Shown here: positions 36,943 through 49,479 of the stretch, piece by piece
How positions within the stretch are numbered: position 1 is the stretch's first letter
How the letters are laid out: each line of letters begins with the position of its first letter
Source of the DNA: Malania oleifera
Taxonomy: Eukaryota > Streptophyta > Magnoliopsida > Santalales > Ximeniaceae
Direction: 5' to 3'
Assembly (NCBI RefSeq): GCF_029873635.1
Contig: NC_080422.1
Location: 10,881,764-10,945,763 of the forward strand
DNA: 64,000 nucleotides
Position numbers and translations under genes: made by a program
Notes under the pieces: model-generated
Seen by the model: the letters and a program-made list of their open reading frames with translations, nothing else
What the model was told of the DNA's origin: nothing
Databases searched by the model: none

Positions 36943-39142
36943 TGTTGACTTTTTGAGTCCGATCTCGTTTTGATAATGACAAAACACAATTATCTCATTT
37001 ATGCATTGAGTCTTTTAGTAGGATCATTATTTAGCATGCACGGATGATACAAATGCTATGGTAACCATGAGGAATTTGAAGCGTATACAACCTGACACAA
37101 TCCATGGAACTAAAAGAGTAGAAAAATGAAGATGCAAGCGTCAAGTTCAAGATCGTCATGGGAATGTGTATTTAGAATTGATTGTATTTGCATATTTTAT
37201 ATGATATAGCTAGAAGCTCAAAATATGCCCTACACATGCATCTCATGAAAATTTTCTAGGGTTAAAAATGGACTTAGAGACCTTATTTTGAACCCCAAAA
37301 AATGTTTTATAAAAGATCAAAATAAGAGAGTAAAATTGATTTTGAAACTGAAAATAAAAATTCTGAAGTTGGTCTGTCCAAACGATTAAGGTGTACCCTC
37401 AGAAGTGTGAAGATCGATGCAACCTTAGACAACTGAAGTTTTTACTTTAGACGTCTGAAGAATTTCCTCAGAATACTGAAAAATTAGTTCAGTCATATGA
37501 AAAATTAATTTTTGAAACACAGAACAGGCAGAACACCTTCAGATGTCTAAACCGTCAAGTTCAATTGTTTGAGCTGGGACTTCAGAAGAATGAACCTACA
37601 GTTTAGTCGTTTGACCCTATGTCCAGATAATAATTTATAGTACTTTAAGGAACATCAGACGTCTAAACCCAAGAGCTCAGTCGTCTGAACCTACGAAAAT
37701 TTTAAAAGTCTGAACTTTAGCAAAAAAAACACGCGGATTATTTACTTAATCTAATTGATCCAACGGTCAAGACTTAACCTAAGGCCGAGATTACTTATAA
37801 AAACAACCTTTAAACCCTATTGCCTCACTTTTTACACAAGATTAAGAGACTTGAACATACTGCTGAACTATTGCCTGCACTCCAACTGATATACATCTAG
37901 TTTTTGGGCGTTTTCTTCATTAATCATAACGATATTCACACACGCAATTTGAAATCAATGGTGGTATTGAGGTTTGAGTATTTTGAGCATTTAAATCTGA
38001 TTTTTTGTTTCCCACATTCATTATTTTAATATATTTCTTGGGAGCATAAATCAATATTTCGGTATTGTATATTGATTGATTGAATAAATATTTGAGAAAG
38101 TTATTTTTGAAATAACTAAATCTTTGAGATATTTTAAAACTATTTTTCTGTTCAAAGATTTGTTATTTGAATTATTTGATTGCAAATACTAAGAGCTTCT
38201 AAATACATATTCTTGAGGAATATTATTCTTGAAAAAATAGTGTTTAAATCTTTGCAATATTCAAAGTAATATATTTATTCAAAGATTCAACTTTATAAAT
38301 TATTGATAACAAGAACAGAGATTTGCACATTATTCAAGATTATTTTTGAAATGATCTTATTTTATATTTGTGCATAAAGTATTCTGAAATCAAACCATAC
38401 GTTTCTCCCAAGCATTAATTTATAAAATCATTTTTGGAAGATATTGATTTAAGGGTAGATTTGTAAAGCATATCATTCATATAACGATCTCATCGTTACA
38501 TACATACTAAGCTTCAAGTTTTATCATATGAATGTGTTATGAATTTTATTTTACTCATTAACTTGTTCAGAAGCATATCAGTGTTTAGGAATTTTATCAA
38601 TCTATTGTATTAACGGTCCGGGTTGTGAACCGAGGAGGAGGAAGTTGTGCCTCTTGTAAGCAGTAGAGTAGATGAAAGCTATGCCTTTTATAAGCAGCGG
38701 AGTAGGAGGAAGCTACGCATCTTGTAAGCAGCGGTTTGTAACGGAAAGCTTTGTCTGGGTTTAAGGAGAAGGTTAGTGGAATCATTGGGTGTTTAGCCCA
38801 AGGCGAGGACATAGGCCGGATTTGGCCGAACCTCGTTAAAAATTTGGTGTCTGCGCTCTCTCTCTATCTCTCTTTATATTTCCGCACTTATATTCATATT
38901 ATATCTATTGTGCATATTTTAAATATTGATATATATGAATATCTAAAATACGTGCGAATAATTGGGTAATATTGAATTAATTGAGATATCCACCGATTAA
39001 ATCAATTTAGTTGCATAATACTGAAATTGGTGTATATCCAAATTTGTGGATGTATGGTTGAGTTTTTAATTAAGGATTAAAATACCAAAATATTTTTAAA
39101 TACCCAATTTACCCCCCTCTTGGGATAACACCATAATTCACA
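36943..39142 (+). mobile_element. Solo LTR A, 2.2 kb, copia-type, nested in the copia element
   Basis: Starts TGTTGACTTTTTGAGTCC, ends ...CCCCCTCTTGGGATAACACC...ATTCACA, and is flanked by the 5-bp duplication TTTTC (36938-36942, 39143-39147). Removing it rejoins the host element's protease-integrase region. Near its 3' part it shares the text AGTGGAATC ... AGGCGAGGACATAGGC ... CCGAACCTCG with LTRs B, C and D. A cluster of AGACGTCT-type palindromes lies at 37385-37700. No interior remains, so it is a solo LTR. Confidence 0.85.
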
Positions 39143-40224
39143 TTTTCCATAAAAACAACCCCACCATATAATTTTTCAAAATTAGAAAATCATTCCCTAT
39201 TGGGACACATGTGATAGGAACAACCAGAATCCAAAATCTACTCATCACAGTAATGTGTTGAAGATGTTCCAACAAGAGAAAAATCTAACTCACTTCTATC
39301 ATGCTTGACTATATTGGCATTAAAATATGCTTCACCCTTATTCTTTTGCTGCAATTTAGGACAATCTTTCTTCCAATGTCATTTCTCATGACAAAAGATG
39401 CATTCATCTTTAGCTGGTCTCCCATGAGATTTACTCCTTCCAGGTTTACGACTCTGACAACGTCTCCTTATTGTCAGTACTTCTACTGTTTCCTTGTGGA
39501 CCCTCTGATCCTTCTTTCTACATTCAGTATTAATCAATGTAGTACAAACAACATCAAAAGTAACTTTATCCTTCCCATAGTCATCTCCATCTTTAGAAAC
39601 TTAATTAGTCATTTAAAGTGTTTCATAGGGTACAAGAACAACTCATGAATATTCATCAACTAAATGTTTTGTTTCCCATAGATAATGCTTGTTAATAAAG
39701 TGATTGTGAGATGCTCATAATCATTTGAGAGATAATTCAGTAACAATAAGGCATTGTCCTCATCTTTGACATTTTCATCCAAATTCAACAAATCAACCAA
39801 ATTTTATTGAAAACATTTATATGGTTATTTATAGAAATTCCTGGTTGATACTAGAAGTGAAACAATTTATTTTTGAAATAGATCCGATTTCCAGACTCTT
39901 GATTATAAATGTATCTTCCAATTTCTTTCACAACTTATTTGCAGATGTCTCCCTCATAGCACAATTTTTTTTTTTATTTTTATTGAGACAAAAACGAATT
40001 GTACCATATGCTTGATGATTGATCTTTTCCAAATATTTTTTTCCCATTTCATTTGGTTTATCATCCAGAGCAATATCTAATTCCTGTTGGTACAAGATGT
40101 CCATCACCTCACATTGCCACATACCAAAATCATTGGTACCATAAAATTTCTCCACCTCAAACTGAGCATTAGCTATCATCTTTGAAGATGATGATGAAGA
40201 TGTTGGGGTTGTAGTTTCTGCCAT
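39143..40224 (-). pseudogene. Copia gag and protease remnants
   Basis: Gag starts at the ATG at 40224 (MAETTTPTSSSSSSKM, then FEVEKFYGTNDFGMWQCEVM, the usual copia gag opening). The zinc knuckle CIFCHEK.HWKKDCP is at ~39390 with a stop inside. The protease motif ILDSGCSYHMCPN is at ~39210. The frame is broken by several stops. Confidence 0.88.
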
Positions 40225-40451
40225 CTTCCAAAACTATATATCCAATAGCAAACCAACAGAATAAAAGGCCTGGGATGAACGGTACCACACTTATCCTAAC
40301 TGTGTCTACTCTATATATTCTATGAAATTTCACTTTCACTGGGCTGACCTCCATGGTGTATTGAGCCGCAATGGTCTCTGAGCAATCGCTTAGACAAGGT
40401 CTTTCTTAGGAATCACAGAGAAGCACCTATGTATTGGCACTATTAAACTAA

Positions 40452-40463
40452 GCTCTGATACCA
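40452..40463 (-). other. Primer-binding site, initiator tRNA-Met
   Basis: TGGTATCAGAGC on the minus strand, two bases from the 5' LTR. Confidence 0.92.
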
Positions 40464-40465
40464 CT

Positions 40466-40834
40466 TGTCATGCCGGGCACCCCACTTGTGCCAAACACCA
40501 ATACTACAACTATTGGCATTGAGTATATAATCAAAACTAAAGTAATGCATAAACTAATAATAAAAGACAACAATATATAGAATAACACAAGAATTTACGA
40601 GGTTCGGTACAGAATTACCTACGTCCTTGGGTGCCGACGATCAATTCACTACTTCCAGAAAAATTACAACTTGGGCAAATTTCAAATTACTTACCAATAA
40701 TAATTAGAAGTACCCTAGCGTATAAATACTATTTGTAACTCTACAACTTTGAGGTGTGATTACAAATGGTGAGGGAAGCTCTTTATATAACTTCAACCTT
40801 AAGTTCAAAAAATATTTCCCACCAATGTGGGACA
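40466..40834 (-). repeat. 5' LTR of the copia element
   Basis: 369 bp copy of 33482-33848. Its outer end (…GTGGGACA) touches LTR B with no base between. Confidence 0.93.
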
Positions 40835-42642
40835 TGTTGGCCTAATAAGGCTTACAATTCATATTTTGATGATAACAAATCAAATGATATATTTAATATG
40901 TTTCAAGTAAAAGTTTTTTTAGGAAAACTCAAGTGCAAAAGGAAGTTTATGGATTATAAAGAATCCTTGAAGAACACAAAGTAAAGCTTATGGACTATAA
41001 AGAGCATGAAGAACAAAGTTATACTGTGAAAAGCCCAAAGGAAAGATTGCAACAACAAAGATGATGGAAGAACAAATTTTGAAGACTAAAATAATTATAT
41101 ATTTTTTTAAAAGGATATTCTAAATGTAAGTACTTCAAAGTTAATCTCAAGTATAAAGTGGTTTGAAGCTCATAGAAATTCAAAAATATGTTTTTATATA
41201 TATACTCTAAAGAATGTTTTTTAAATCAATAAAAAGAAAGGGTTTAAGAAAAGAAAAACTTTTTGAAATAATGAAGGGCCAGACAATTGCCATGATGAGG
41301 CAGGCGACTGCCACATTAAGAAAATGATTTTTCAAAAAGTCAGTAGCTAGACAGGCGACTGCCTAAACTGCTAGGCGCCTGCGTGAACAAGCCAGGCGAC
41401 TGCCTTGGTTCTGGCAGGCGACTGCCAGCATTCTTTGTTGAGAGAGTGCTCTGTGACAGGCGACTGCCACTCGAACGTTGACATTAATTCTCTCACCGGG
41501 AAGATTTTTTAAACCACATTTTTGAATACATTTATTTCAAAATATTTGGAAATGATTTTTAGGAATCTTTGGGAGTAATGGATGGCTTCTAAAAACATCT
41601 ATAAATAGTCAAAAGTTTCAAAGGTTTGATATATGATTATTGAGGTAATATTGAAAGGTTTTTGAAATTAAGAAATTCTCAAAGGTTTTCAGATCCAGCA
41701 ATCTTCAAAGTTTTTAGATCAAGCAACTTTTCAAAGGTTTTTAAATCAAGCGATCTTCAAGTATTCAAATTTCTCAAAGGATCTAAAACTCTTTTGTGCT
41801 TAAAATTCTGGTCTACTATTGATTTATACTTTGAAGCAAAGTTTTTAAAAATCAGAATCTTTCATTTTCTTTGAAAAATTATTTGGTAATTCATACTACA
41901 TATTGAGCTTCAAATTTCTTATATTTGAATTACCTTAGAGTATAAGTGAGCTGATCATTGTACTAATTTACTCTGCTATGAGAGTTTTCTTTTGTACACA
42001 AAATTTCTCTATCATTATTCTTAGACGATTCATAGCTGTTGAATCGTTAGACCATACAAGGGATTTGTTGTTTGGAGAGGCGGGCTCTAGCCTAACAGAA
42101 GGAGTGGTTGTAAGTAGGTATTGTTCCACCAGGTAACGAAACTAATATAGTGGAATCTTTTGGTGTTTTGTCAAAGGCGAGGTCGTAGGCTATGTTGAAG
42201 CCGAACCTCGTAAAAATCTTGTGTCTTTCTCTTTGCTTCACTTACTATTGTTGTATGATTTAAAAGTGCAGGTTGCAGATTCTTAAGTGAGAAAGAAACA
42301 AAAGTACTTGATATTTAAAAAGTATGTTTTGATTAATCGTTTTGTGGAAACCCAAAAAGGGAGTACGTTGATTAATCTGCGAAAATCTTGATCAAGTAAA
42401 GTGCATACTAAGAGTCTATCAGGAAATTAACAAAAGTTTTAATATTCTTGGTTGAGTGATTGAATTATCTTGATTTCATTATTTGACTTGTGAATTTAAA
42501 TTTCAGTATTTTTAAGTGTGACTACTGTTTATGTATCTTGTTTCTGGGTATTTAAAAACAAGAGCTTAAAAATCATTAAAATATAAAAAGAATCCAATTC
42601 ACCCCCTCTTGGGAAGCTATTCCACATTTCATAAAGCCAACA
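40835..42642 (+). mobile_element. LTR B, ~1.8 kb, related to LTR A
   Basis: Starts TGTTGG and probably ends CCAACA, perfect short inverted ends. Shared family text: TTTTGATGATAACAAA near the start, TAGTGGAATC ... AGGCGAGGTCGTAGGC ... GCCGAACCTCG at ~42150-42210, CAATTCACCCCCTCTTGGGA at ~42595. It contains five exact copies of CAGGCGACTGCC plus weaker ones (41276-41470). No PBS follows and no matching target duplication was found; an alternative 3' end is at 42631. Confidence 0.75.
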
Positions 42643-42932
42643 AATGGTTGAGATGGATTGAGTCAGAATTAACATGGTCTTGCAAGGTCTTTCCTTTTAC
42701 CTAAGGAGCCCAAGGAATGGTGTGGGTCATGTTCGACTTATAGCCAGTGTGAGTTGCTTTATGTTGATATATACCGAGATTATGCACATTTTGAGCTAAA
42801 TGCACCATATTTATTGCAACCTTTGGATTTGCCCTAGACTATGGAGAGACACAACATATCCCGAGCATACTTGCACTTGTGTTGGATTTGGTTGACCTGA
42901 CGACTCCTTAATACAAAAGAACGCTGAAGTTA
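42643..42932. other. Unassigned DNA right of LTR B
   Basis: No coding or repeat signal recognised. Confidence 0.4.
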
Positions 42933-43052
42933 CATAGTCATCTCCATCTTTAGAAACTTAATTAGTCATTTAAAGTATTTCATAGGGTACGAGAACAACT
43001 CATGAATATTCATCAACTAAATGTTTTGTTTCCCACAGATAATGCTTGTTAA
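42933..43052. repeat. 120-bp echo of copia gag (copy of 39576-39694)
   Basis: Near-identical direct repeat with about 4 differences over ~119 bp, standing alone outside any element. Confidence 0.92.
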
Positions 43053-44929
43053 AACTATATTTGGTGGCGCGGCGCCGGGAGGGGGGGGGTGGTGGGTGGG
43101 CGTGGGGGAGATTAGCAATAGCATCCACGATGAGTGTTGCAAAGAGAGAACACTGAAGTAAAATTATAATGAATCATGACGAAATATATAACTCATTTTC
43201 TTTGCAATTCAAATTCTTCAAGTGGGGCGATTGAGTTTGAGTTAGAGGATGTGATTTCTAGAACTTGTCAATTCATCGTAATGACCCGTCTTATGTTTTA
43301 GCTTGTTGACTTTCTCCCCTAACTTCATGTGGTCTAACAAATACACATCTCACATAAACAATGCCGAAACTTAAAACCCGTTATTCTTAAAAAAAAAAAA
43401 AAAAAACCACCACTCACTTAAATAAATTTTTAATGAAGCACTACTAAAAACCCTTTGCCTAAATATACATGTTTAACCATTTTTAGTTTAGTTTTGTCCC
43501 AAAAAGCTCAAGGCAAGTGGGGGTTGGGGTCCCAAATAAAAGGATCGTCCTGTACATTGGGCCAAGCTCCCAATTGGGGAGTGAGGAAACCTATGGTAGG
43601 GTATGTGAGGGACCAAAATACCATATATTATAGAAGAGGCACTAGGGCATCTAGTAAGGACCACGAGATCAACATTTAAATATAAGGGCATGGATGGAGG
43701 GGCTGATGAAGGTGGAGACATTCCATCTTAAGACTTAATTACTTAACCAACCAACCATGCTTTTTGAGGCAAAGTCATCCCAAAGGGTTTCCAGAAATAA
43801 TAATATTAATGAATGAAGAATGAAGTTACATTAAATTGGCATGGTAGGGCAGGGCAGGGTAGGGTAGGGTATGGTGGGGCAGGAAGCACTCCATTGCTCC
43901 TCCTTAAAGCTAAGTATAATAATCATGTGTCCCCTTTTCAATTCCTGCTGCCTCCTCCTGCTAAAGGTCTCTTTTTAAAATGATTTGTGTATATATATTA
44001 ATTACTTTCCAAGTTAGCTTGCGATGCATCCAAGCAAAAGTCACTCCTCATCTTCATCGCCATCAATGTGGTAGCTGCTTTGCATCAATCAACAGAACCT
44101 TCCCCCTCTCCCCCACCTTGTCACTCTCAATTTCATCTCCAGCTTGAGCTAGCTACTTCCCAATCTTTATATATTTAATTTTGTATATGCACGTATCGAT
44201 CTACGTACATGTGATATCCATGATGAGAAATACCCACTCTGGTATTTATTAGGTCTAGCCAATCCTTGATATTCACAATTATTTAATGTGTTTGTGTCCT
44301 TGAGTTTCTAAATGTGTTGGTTTTTATTTATATATGAAAGGGCTATTGATTCATCCGACAATTCATTGACTTTACAATTGATTTGCATAATATCTATTCC
44401 TAAAAAGTAAGATGAAAATATGATAATTTTTTTTTTTTAAAAAAATTTATTAAAAGAACGACAAACAAGAAACTTCAATCCTCTCGGACGATAGAGAGAT
44501 ACTATTGAGAGGGGAAATGATGAGCTCAATCACCCTCCCAAATCATAAAAAATACAGGAAAACTCTTCCCAGTTTAGATAAGATAGCAAAGAATTGGATC
44601 TAGTCCAAAGGTACAAAAATTGTTTACCTTTGTGTTTGACAACATGAACTTTGGGTCTTAAATTTAAATTTGTGTGAATTTGAGAAAAAACATAGTATGA
44701 AGCGATAGAGATTCTTCTAAAGCCATACAAATTCAAGTCCAAAACCTCAAATATTACATGAATTAAATGTAAATTGAATTCTTAATTAATTCAACAATGA
44801 TAAATGTACATACACATACTCAAGGTGTGGGCACACATGCATGCAGCACTATGCATGCGCTCCACAACCCTAAATTTTAGGAAAATAATGAAGAAGCTAT
44901 ATAAATAATGTAGGATGAGCAACATCCAG
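43053..44929. other. Intergenic DNA with G-rich tracts
   Basis: Includes a G-run block (43074-43110) and a GGGCA/GGGTA tandem (43850-43882), both able to form G-quadruplexes in principle. No gene recognised. Confidence 0.5.
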
Positions 44930-45100
44930 TTTTTTTTTTTAATAATTCGGTGACTCCACCCACTTTGGACATTATGGTATTGCACCAAATCTGGAGGGTG
45001 AAATCCACCCGCCCATTGACGCACTCCTAATAATTCACTAGCGTAATGCCTTAAGTGGGAATCGAACCCGTGACCTTGGGGTCACCAACATCTAGTTTTT
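44920..45100 (-). mobile_element. tRNA-derived SINE, 5'-truncated, same family as 25659
   Basis: Minus strand body 45085 to ~44930 with box B GGTCACGGGTTCGATTCCC, the family body (GGCATTACGC.AGTGAATTA, CAATGGGCGGG) and an A tail (poly-T at 44930-44940 on the plus strand). Direct repeats CAACATC(C/T)AGTTTTT lie at 44920-44934 and 45086-45100. It lacks the box A half, as expected of 5'-truncated retroposition. Confidence 0.88.
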
Positions 45101-45965
45101 AAGGAGCATCATTAATTTACTAATTTATATATCCATTATAAAAATTTTATACTAATTTTAAACTTATAGAAAGTAAAAAAAAAAAAGGGCAAGGAGAGAA
45201 AAAAGGTTCATGATTTTCCAAATAATAAACAACTATGAATATATATATAGTAAAAATATGTGGTTCATGATTTTCCCAACAACTATGATTAGGTTTGAAG
45301 CCACATACATGAACCTAGCTACAAAATACTTATATATATCTTTGTCAAGGGGATATTGAGGATCGACAAACCAATTGGATTTGGGTGATGTTGCCCCATG
45401 CTACGTACGTGTATCTCTCTATGTGTCTGTTCTGCATTCTCAAAGACATGCAGGCATACATATATATCATTAGTTTTTTCTTGTTAATAAAGCAAAGACA
45501 TTAACGAAATAAATAGAACTACTCAGAGAGTATATATATGAGTCACTGTTTTAGAAAAAAAAATATAGAACAATATGATTGTGCTCCTCACTACTGTCAA
45601 ATAATTAATCAATTGTTTTTACAAATTAAACCAACCACATGCTAATATATTGGCATTTAAATTGGACATGATAGTGATCGATCGAAATGGATTCATGAGT
45701 ACTCACGCGATGCAGCCATCACCAACAAATTAATTAAGCTAATCTAATAGTTAATCAACTTGAAAGTAAATAAATAATTGAGTAATTAGGGATGGAAATA
45801 ATCATTAGTCATGTCTTGATGATCTAGTGCCCAATTGTTGTGTTAATGAAGCTAGCTGCGTTGTGTGTTAAGCAAGTGTTATAAGGAAAGAACCAAATTA
45901 AGTGATTTCACTGTCATGAGGTTTTCAATGTCACTTAACCAAACATGATCCACATATATGTGTCA

Positions 45966-46018
<53 letters not shown>

Positions 46019-46693
46019 TGTTACAATCAATCATATTATATCCTCCCTATATATATATATATATATATTAATTTTAATTAACACAGAAAAAATCTATGTT
46101 CCTTTCTTAATGTCTAATAAAGTATCACCTTTCAGTAATAATAAAAAAAATAAAATCTGGGTTTCTCTCAATTAATTTTAAGTGAATTATAATTTATTAA
46201 TTATGATAAAAATAATACTAATGAAGTTTAAAATTATTATTCTTCCTCCTTCGAACGTTTGGATCTTCTCAAGCAATATTATCGCTTCATTAGTTAATTG
46301 TTATACTTGAATTCATAATCCTATATTATTGGTTGTTTCTAGGAAAGAGTTTATACCCTTATTTAATTTCACATACATGATATATAATGACAAAAAAAGA
46401 TTTAGTAAATCAAGCCTGAAAGACAATGCACAAAATTATCATATGACCTTAATTAGCAATTGGATGGAACAAGAAGGACACAATGAATTGGAATCACCTT
46501 GGCGAGCTTACCAATTGGGTAGAACCAAATAAGAAGTCCAACTACAAGCTAGTAAGCATTATATATATGACCTTACTTGTTAAACTGAGAAAGATATTAC
46601 ATTACATAATTGGTAAGTTTTAATTACATAATTGGTGAGCTTTAATGCTAATTGGCGAGACTTAAGATGGTGAACCTTGTCAATTATGGTAAT
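45101..46693. other. Intergenic AT-rich DNA
   Basis: No gene recognised; long TA microsatellites near 45968-46015 and 46050-46069. Confidence 0.6.
45968..46015. repeat. (TA)n microsatellite
   Basis: About 48 bp of TA dinucleotides; a second run lies at 46050-46069. Confidence 0.95.
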
Positions 46694-48837
46694 TATTGAC
46701 TTTTTGAGTTCGATCCCCGTTTTGATGCTGACAAAGTACAAGTATCTTATGTATACATTTAGTATGTGAATATGTTTACATCTCAGCACGGACATAAGAC
46801 ACTAGAAAATAGAAACCAGGACGAAACTTAAAGCATAATCAACTTGGCACATTCCATGAAGTTTGAAGAGCAAAGGAATGAAGACAAATTTGTTTTAAAT
46901 GTATTGCATTTAGTTTTCATATTTGATCTTCATAATAATGCATTCCATGCATGATATGATTGAAAGCTCGGGATGACCATAGACCGACCATAGGAAATCA
47001 AAACACGACAATAGACTGACCTTAGGTCCCAAAAATTTTCATGAAATATCCCTTAACTTAAATGTCATACTCATACATATAGGGGTGAAATTTTGAAGGA
47101 CAAAGTTAGGGCTAAAATTGAAAATTTACAAAGCCTGGTCGACCGACCATTACAAGGTCAAAACTCTTTGATCGACTGACTGGCCGTTGTATATTTGAAA
47201 AGCCCCAGTTGATCGACCTTAGAATTTGACCAAAGTCAAAGGTCCGACTGGCCGGCTATTTAGCTCAAATTGTCCACGGCCGACCGATTTTTATGAACAG
47301 CCAATCGGTCTTGAGCCTAGGTTGACCGTACGTACCTACGAATGTTCGGAAATCACCTTTGGGTGGCCGATCATCACTTTTCAAGATTAACTGAGCTTAC
47401 TTTGAAAATTCAAATTTTTGGCTTGGACGGTCGACTGACGATGCCCTAGGTCGATCAAACCTCTCGAGTTGACTTAATTTTACAGCACTAATCATCATTA
47501 ATTTTTCAATTAAACTTTTCTAAAATGACGAGCGTGTCCCTAACGGTCATATTTTTCTTAGACTCTATAAATACCTCCTTCATAAACATAATTAGCAAGA
47601 TGATTAGTTAGAAAAATCTCCCAAATATTTTTGTCATATTTTCATCTTGAAAGCTTGATTTTCATACTCTTTTACTCTCATTCATTTCAAAATCATTTTT
47701 TAAAGAGAGCTTAGAGTATTTCTTTTACTCTCTTCATTAGCAAGTTCTTTACTCTTGAGGATTGTTGAAGGAGTTATTTATTTAGGCATTTATTTTACAT
47801 TCACAGCATGAATACTCTTATTTACTTTTTACTTTAAAAATATTTTTGAGAGTAAGCTTAGAGGTTTCTCCACATATTTCCTTGATAAATATTTTTGGAC
47901 AAATATATTCTTACTTGGAAACCTTTTTGGACATAGATTTCAAACGCTTATATTTTGTTTGTGCAAAATTATTTGAAAGCTAAAAACCCTAGGTTCTCCT
48001 ACACTTAATTTGAAAAATATTATTTGGGTTTAAATATTTGAGCACTCATCATATAAAATTTATTCAAAGATTATATTGAGAAAAATACACATTCTCACTT
48101 GAGCTTATCTCATATCATACGTGAGTGCATTTTGAGCATTATTGTGTACACATTTGCTTTTTAAAAAGTATCTCTTTGTACAAAATATTTTTATACATCG
48201 TTGTATTTCAGGCGTGGCCTGAAGAGGGAGACTTGCCTTATGAAAACTACCAGATAGGCTCAGACCCAGTTAGGAGAATCCCGGATTGGCTTAGACTCGG
48301 TTAGGAAAGTTAGGACTTGTACCATCTCGTAAAGTGTGCACCAGATTGACTTAGATTCGGTTAGGAGAGTACCGGACTGGTTTAGATCCGGTTAGGAGAG
48401 TTAGGAGCACCGTTTTGTAAGGTGTTTATTGGTTGGGCTTAGCCCAGGTTAATTGAGCTGGGGCATTCCTCGCTTTATAAGGAGAAGTTGTAATCGGTGT
48501 TGCTCCGCCCGTTAAGTGAGCAATTAGTGGAATCCTCTTACTAGTTAGCTTGAGGCGGGGACATAGACTTGTTTGACCGAACCTCGATAACAAATATCGC
48601 GTTGCACTTTCTCTTCCTTGTACTCTTTGTTTTCTGCACTTTATTTTCTATACATGTATGTTTAATTATTTATTATCTTGATTGTTCTTACATACATGCT
48701 CTGAATATTGTGAGTATTGGAATCTGTTTAGAAAGACCCTAGCTAGGTTGCGATATATTGCTTGTGAATTAGAATTTAACCTAAGAATAGTTTTAAATTT
48801 CCAACTCGCCTCACTCTTAGGATCACACCAATTACAT
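46694..48837 (+). mobile_element. Solo LTR C, 2.1 kb, related to LTRs A, B and D
   Basis: Starts TATTGACTTTTTGAGTTC (LTR A start with TG changed to TA) and ends ...GGATCACACCAATTACA. Flanks GTAAT and TTAAT could be a 5-bp duplication with one change. Internal family text: repeated GACTTAGAT.CGGTTAGGA units (48250-48400), TAGTGGAATCC ... GAGGCGGGGACATAGAC ... CCGAACCTCG (~48530-48590). A cluster of GGTCGACCGACC-type palindromes lies at 46975-47470. Confidence 0.82.
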
Positions 48838-49479
48838 TAATAATAATAAATCTGCCCCATGTTTATTATGTACTGTCTTCAGAGGATCATCATCATTAGA
48901 GTCGTTTGGCCATTTTAGGCTTTTAACTTGTAGATTCAAATTATTAAAGATCTACCAATATTTATTTTTTAGCTCGGAGATCCAATTAACTTGGTATAAT
49001 ATAGAGATATTCTAGTTCCAATAGATTAATGATATACATTAAGAGTCTAGAAAGCTTGTTAAGTTATTAATTAGATTATAAGATGTGAATGTATATGACA
49101 TTCTCATGAAAATATGGGTATTAGTTAGAGGGATGGGATGTGTGCTTGATCCTACTTCATTGTCTATCTCCTTCATTGCATGCAGTTGAGAAAAATCTCT
49201 TTATAGAACAATTTGATATTCAATTTGTGAGGGCTTTTTTCTACTCCAGCAAACCGAAAAGGAAATCTCTATTAACTTTGAAACTTGAAAAGATCAAGTT
49301 GTACACATACCAAAAAAAAAATGAATTACAAGAGCATTTTTCTTAAGACTTAAAATAAGTTTTACCTTTGATTATATCCAAACAAAAGTTGACCTTTGTT
49401 TTGGAAAGACAAATATTAGATGCAACTTTAATAGCTAACGAAGGTGTGGATTTTTTGTGTGGAGAAAAAAGGTTAAAAT
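48838..49479. other. Intergenic DNA
   Basis: AT-rich; no feature recognised. Confidence 0.5.

Larger units (their letters stand above)
33482..40834 (-). mobile_element. Ty1/copia element with both LTRs, interrupted by a solo LTR
   Basis: LTRs at 33482-33848 (3') and 40466-40834 (5') are clear copies and end in TGT...ACA. The PBS lies left of the right LTR. The purine-rich GTGGAGATTTGTTGGTTTT precedes the left LTR on the minus strand. Gag, protease, integrase, RT and RNase H remnants follow in copia order from right to left. A 2.2-kb unrelated LTR is nested at 36943-39142. Outer flanks do not show a matching 5-bp duplication. Confidence 0.95.

Noticed and set aside
41281-41470. CRISPR-like array (repeated CAGGCGACTGCC)
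   Set aside because: Repeats are 12-14 bp palindromes with irregular spacing inside a plant LTR; not a CRISPR array.
45945-46175. Tyr/Ile repeat peptide
   Set aside because: Translation of a TA microsatellite.
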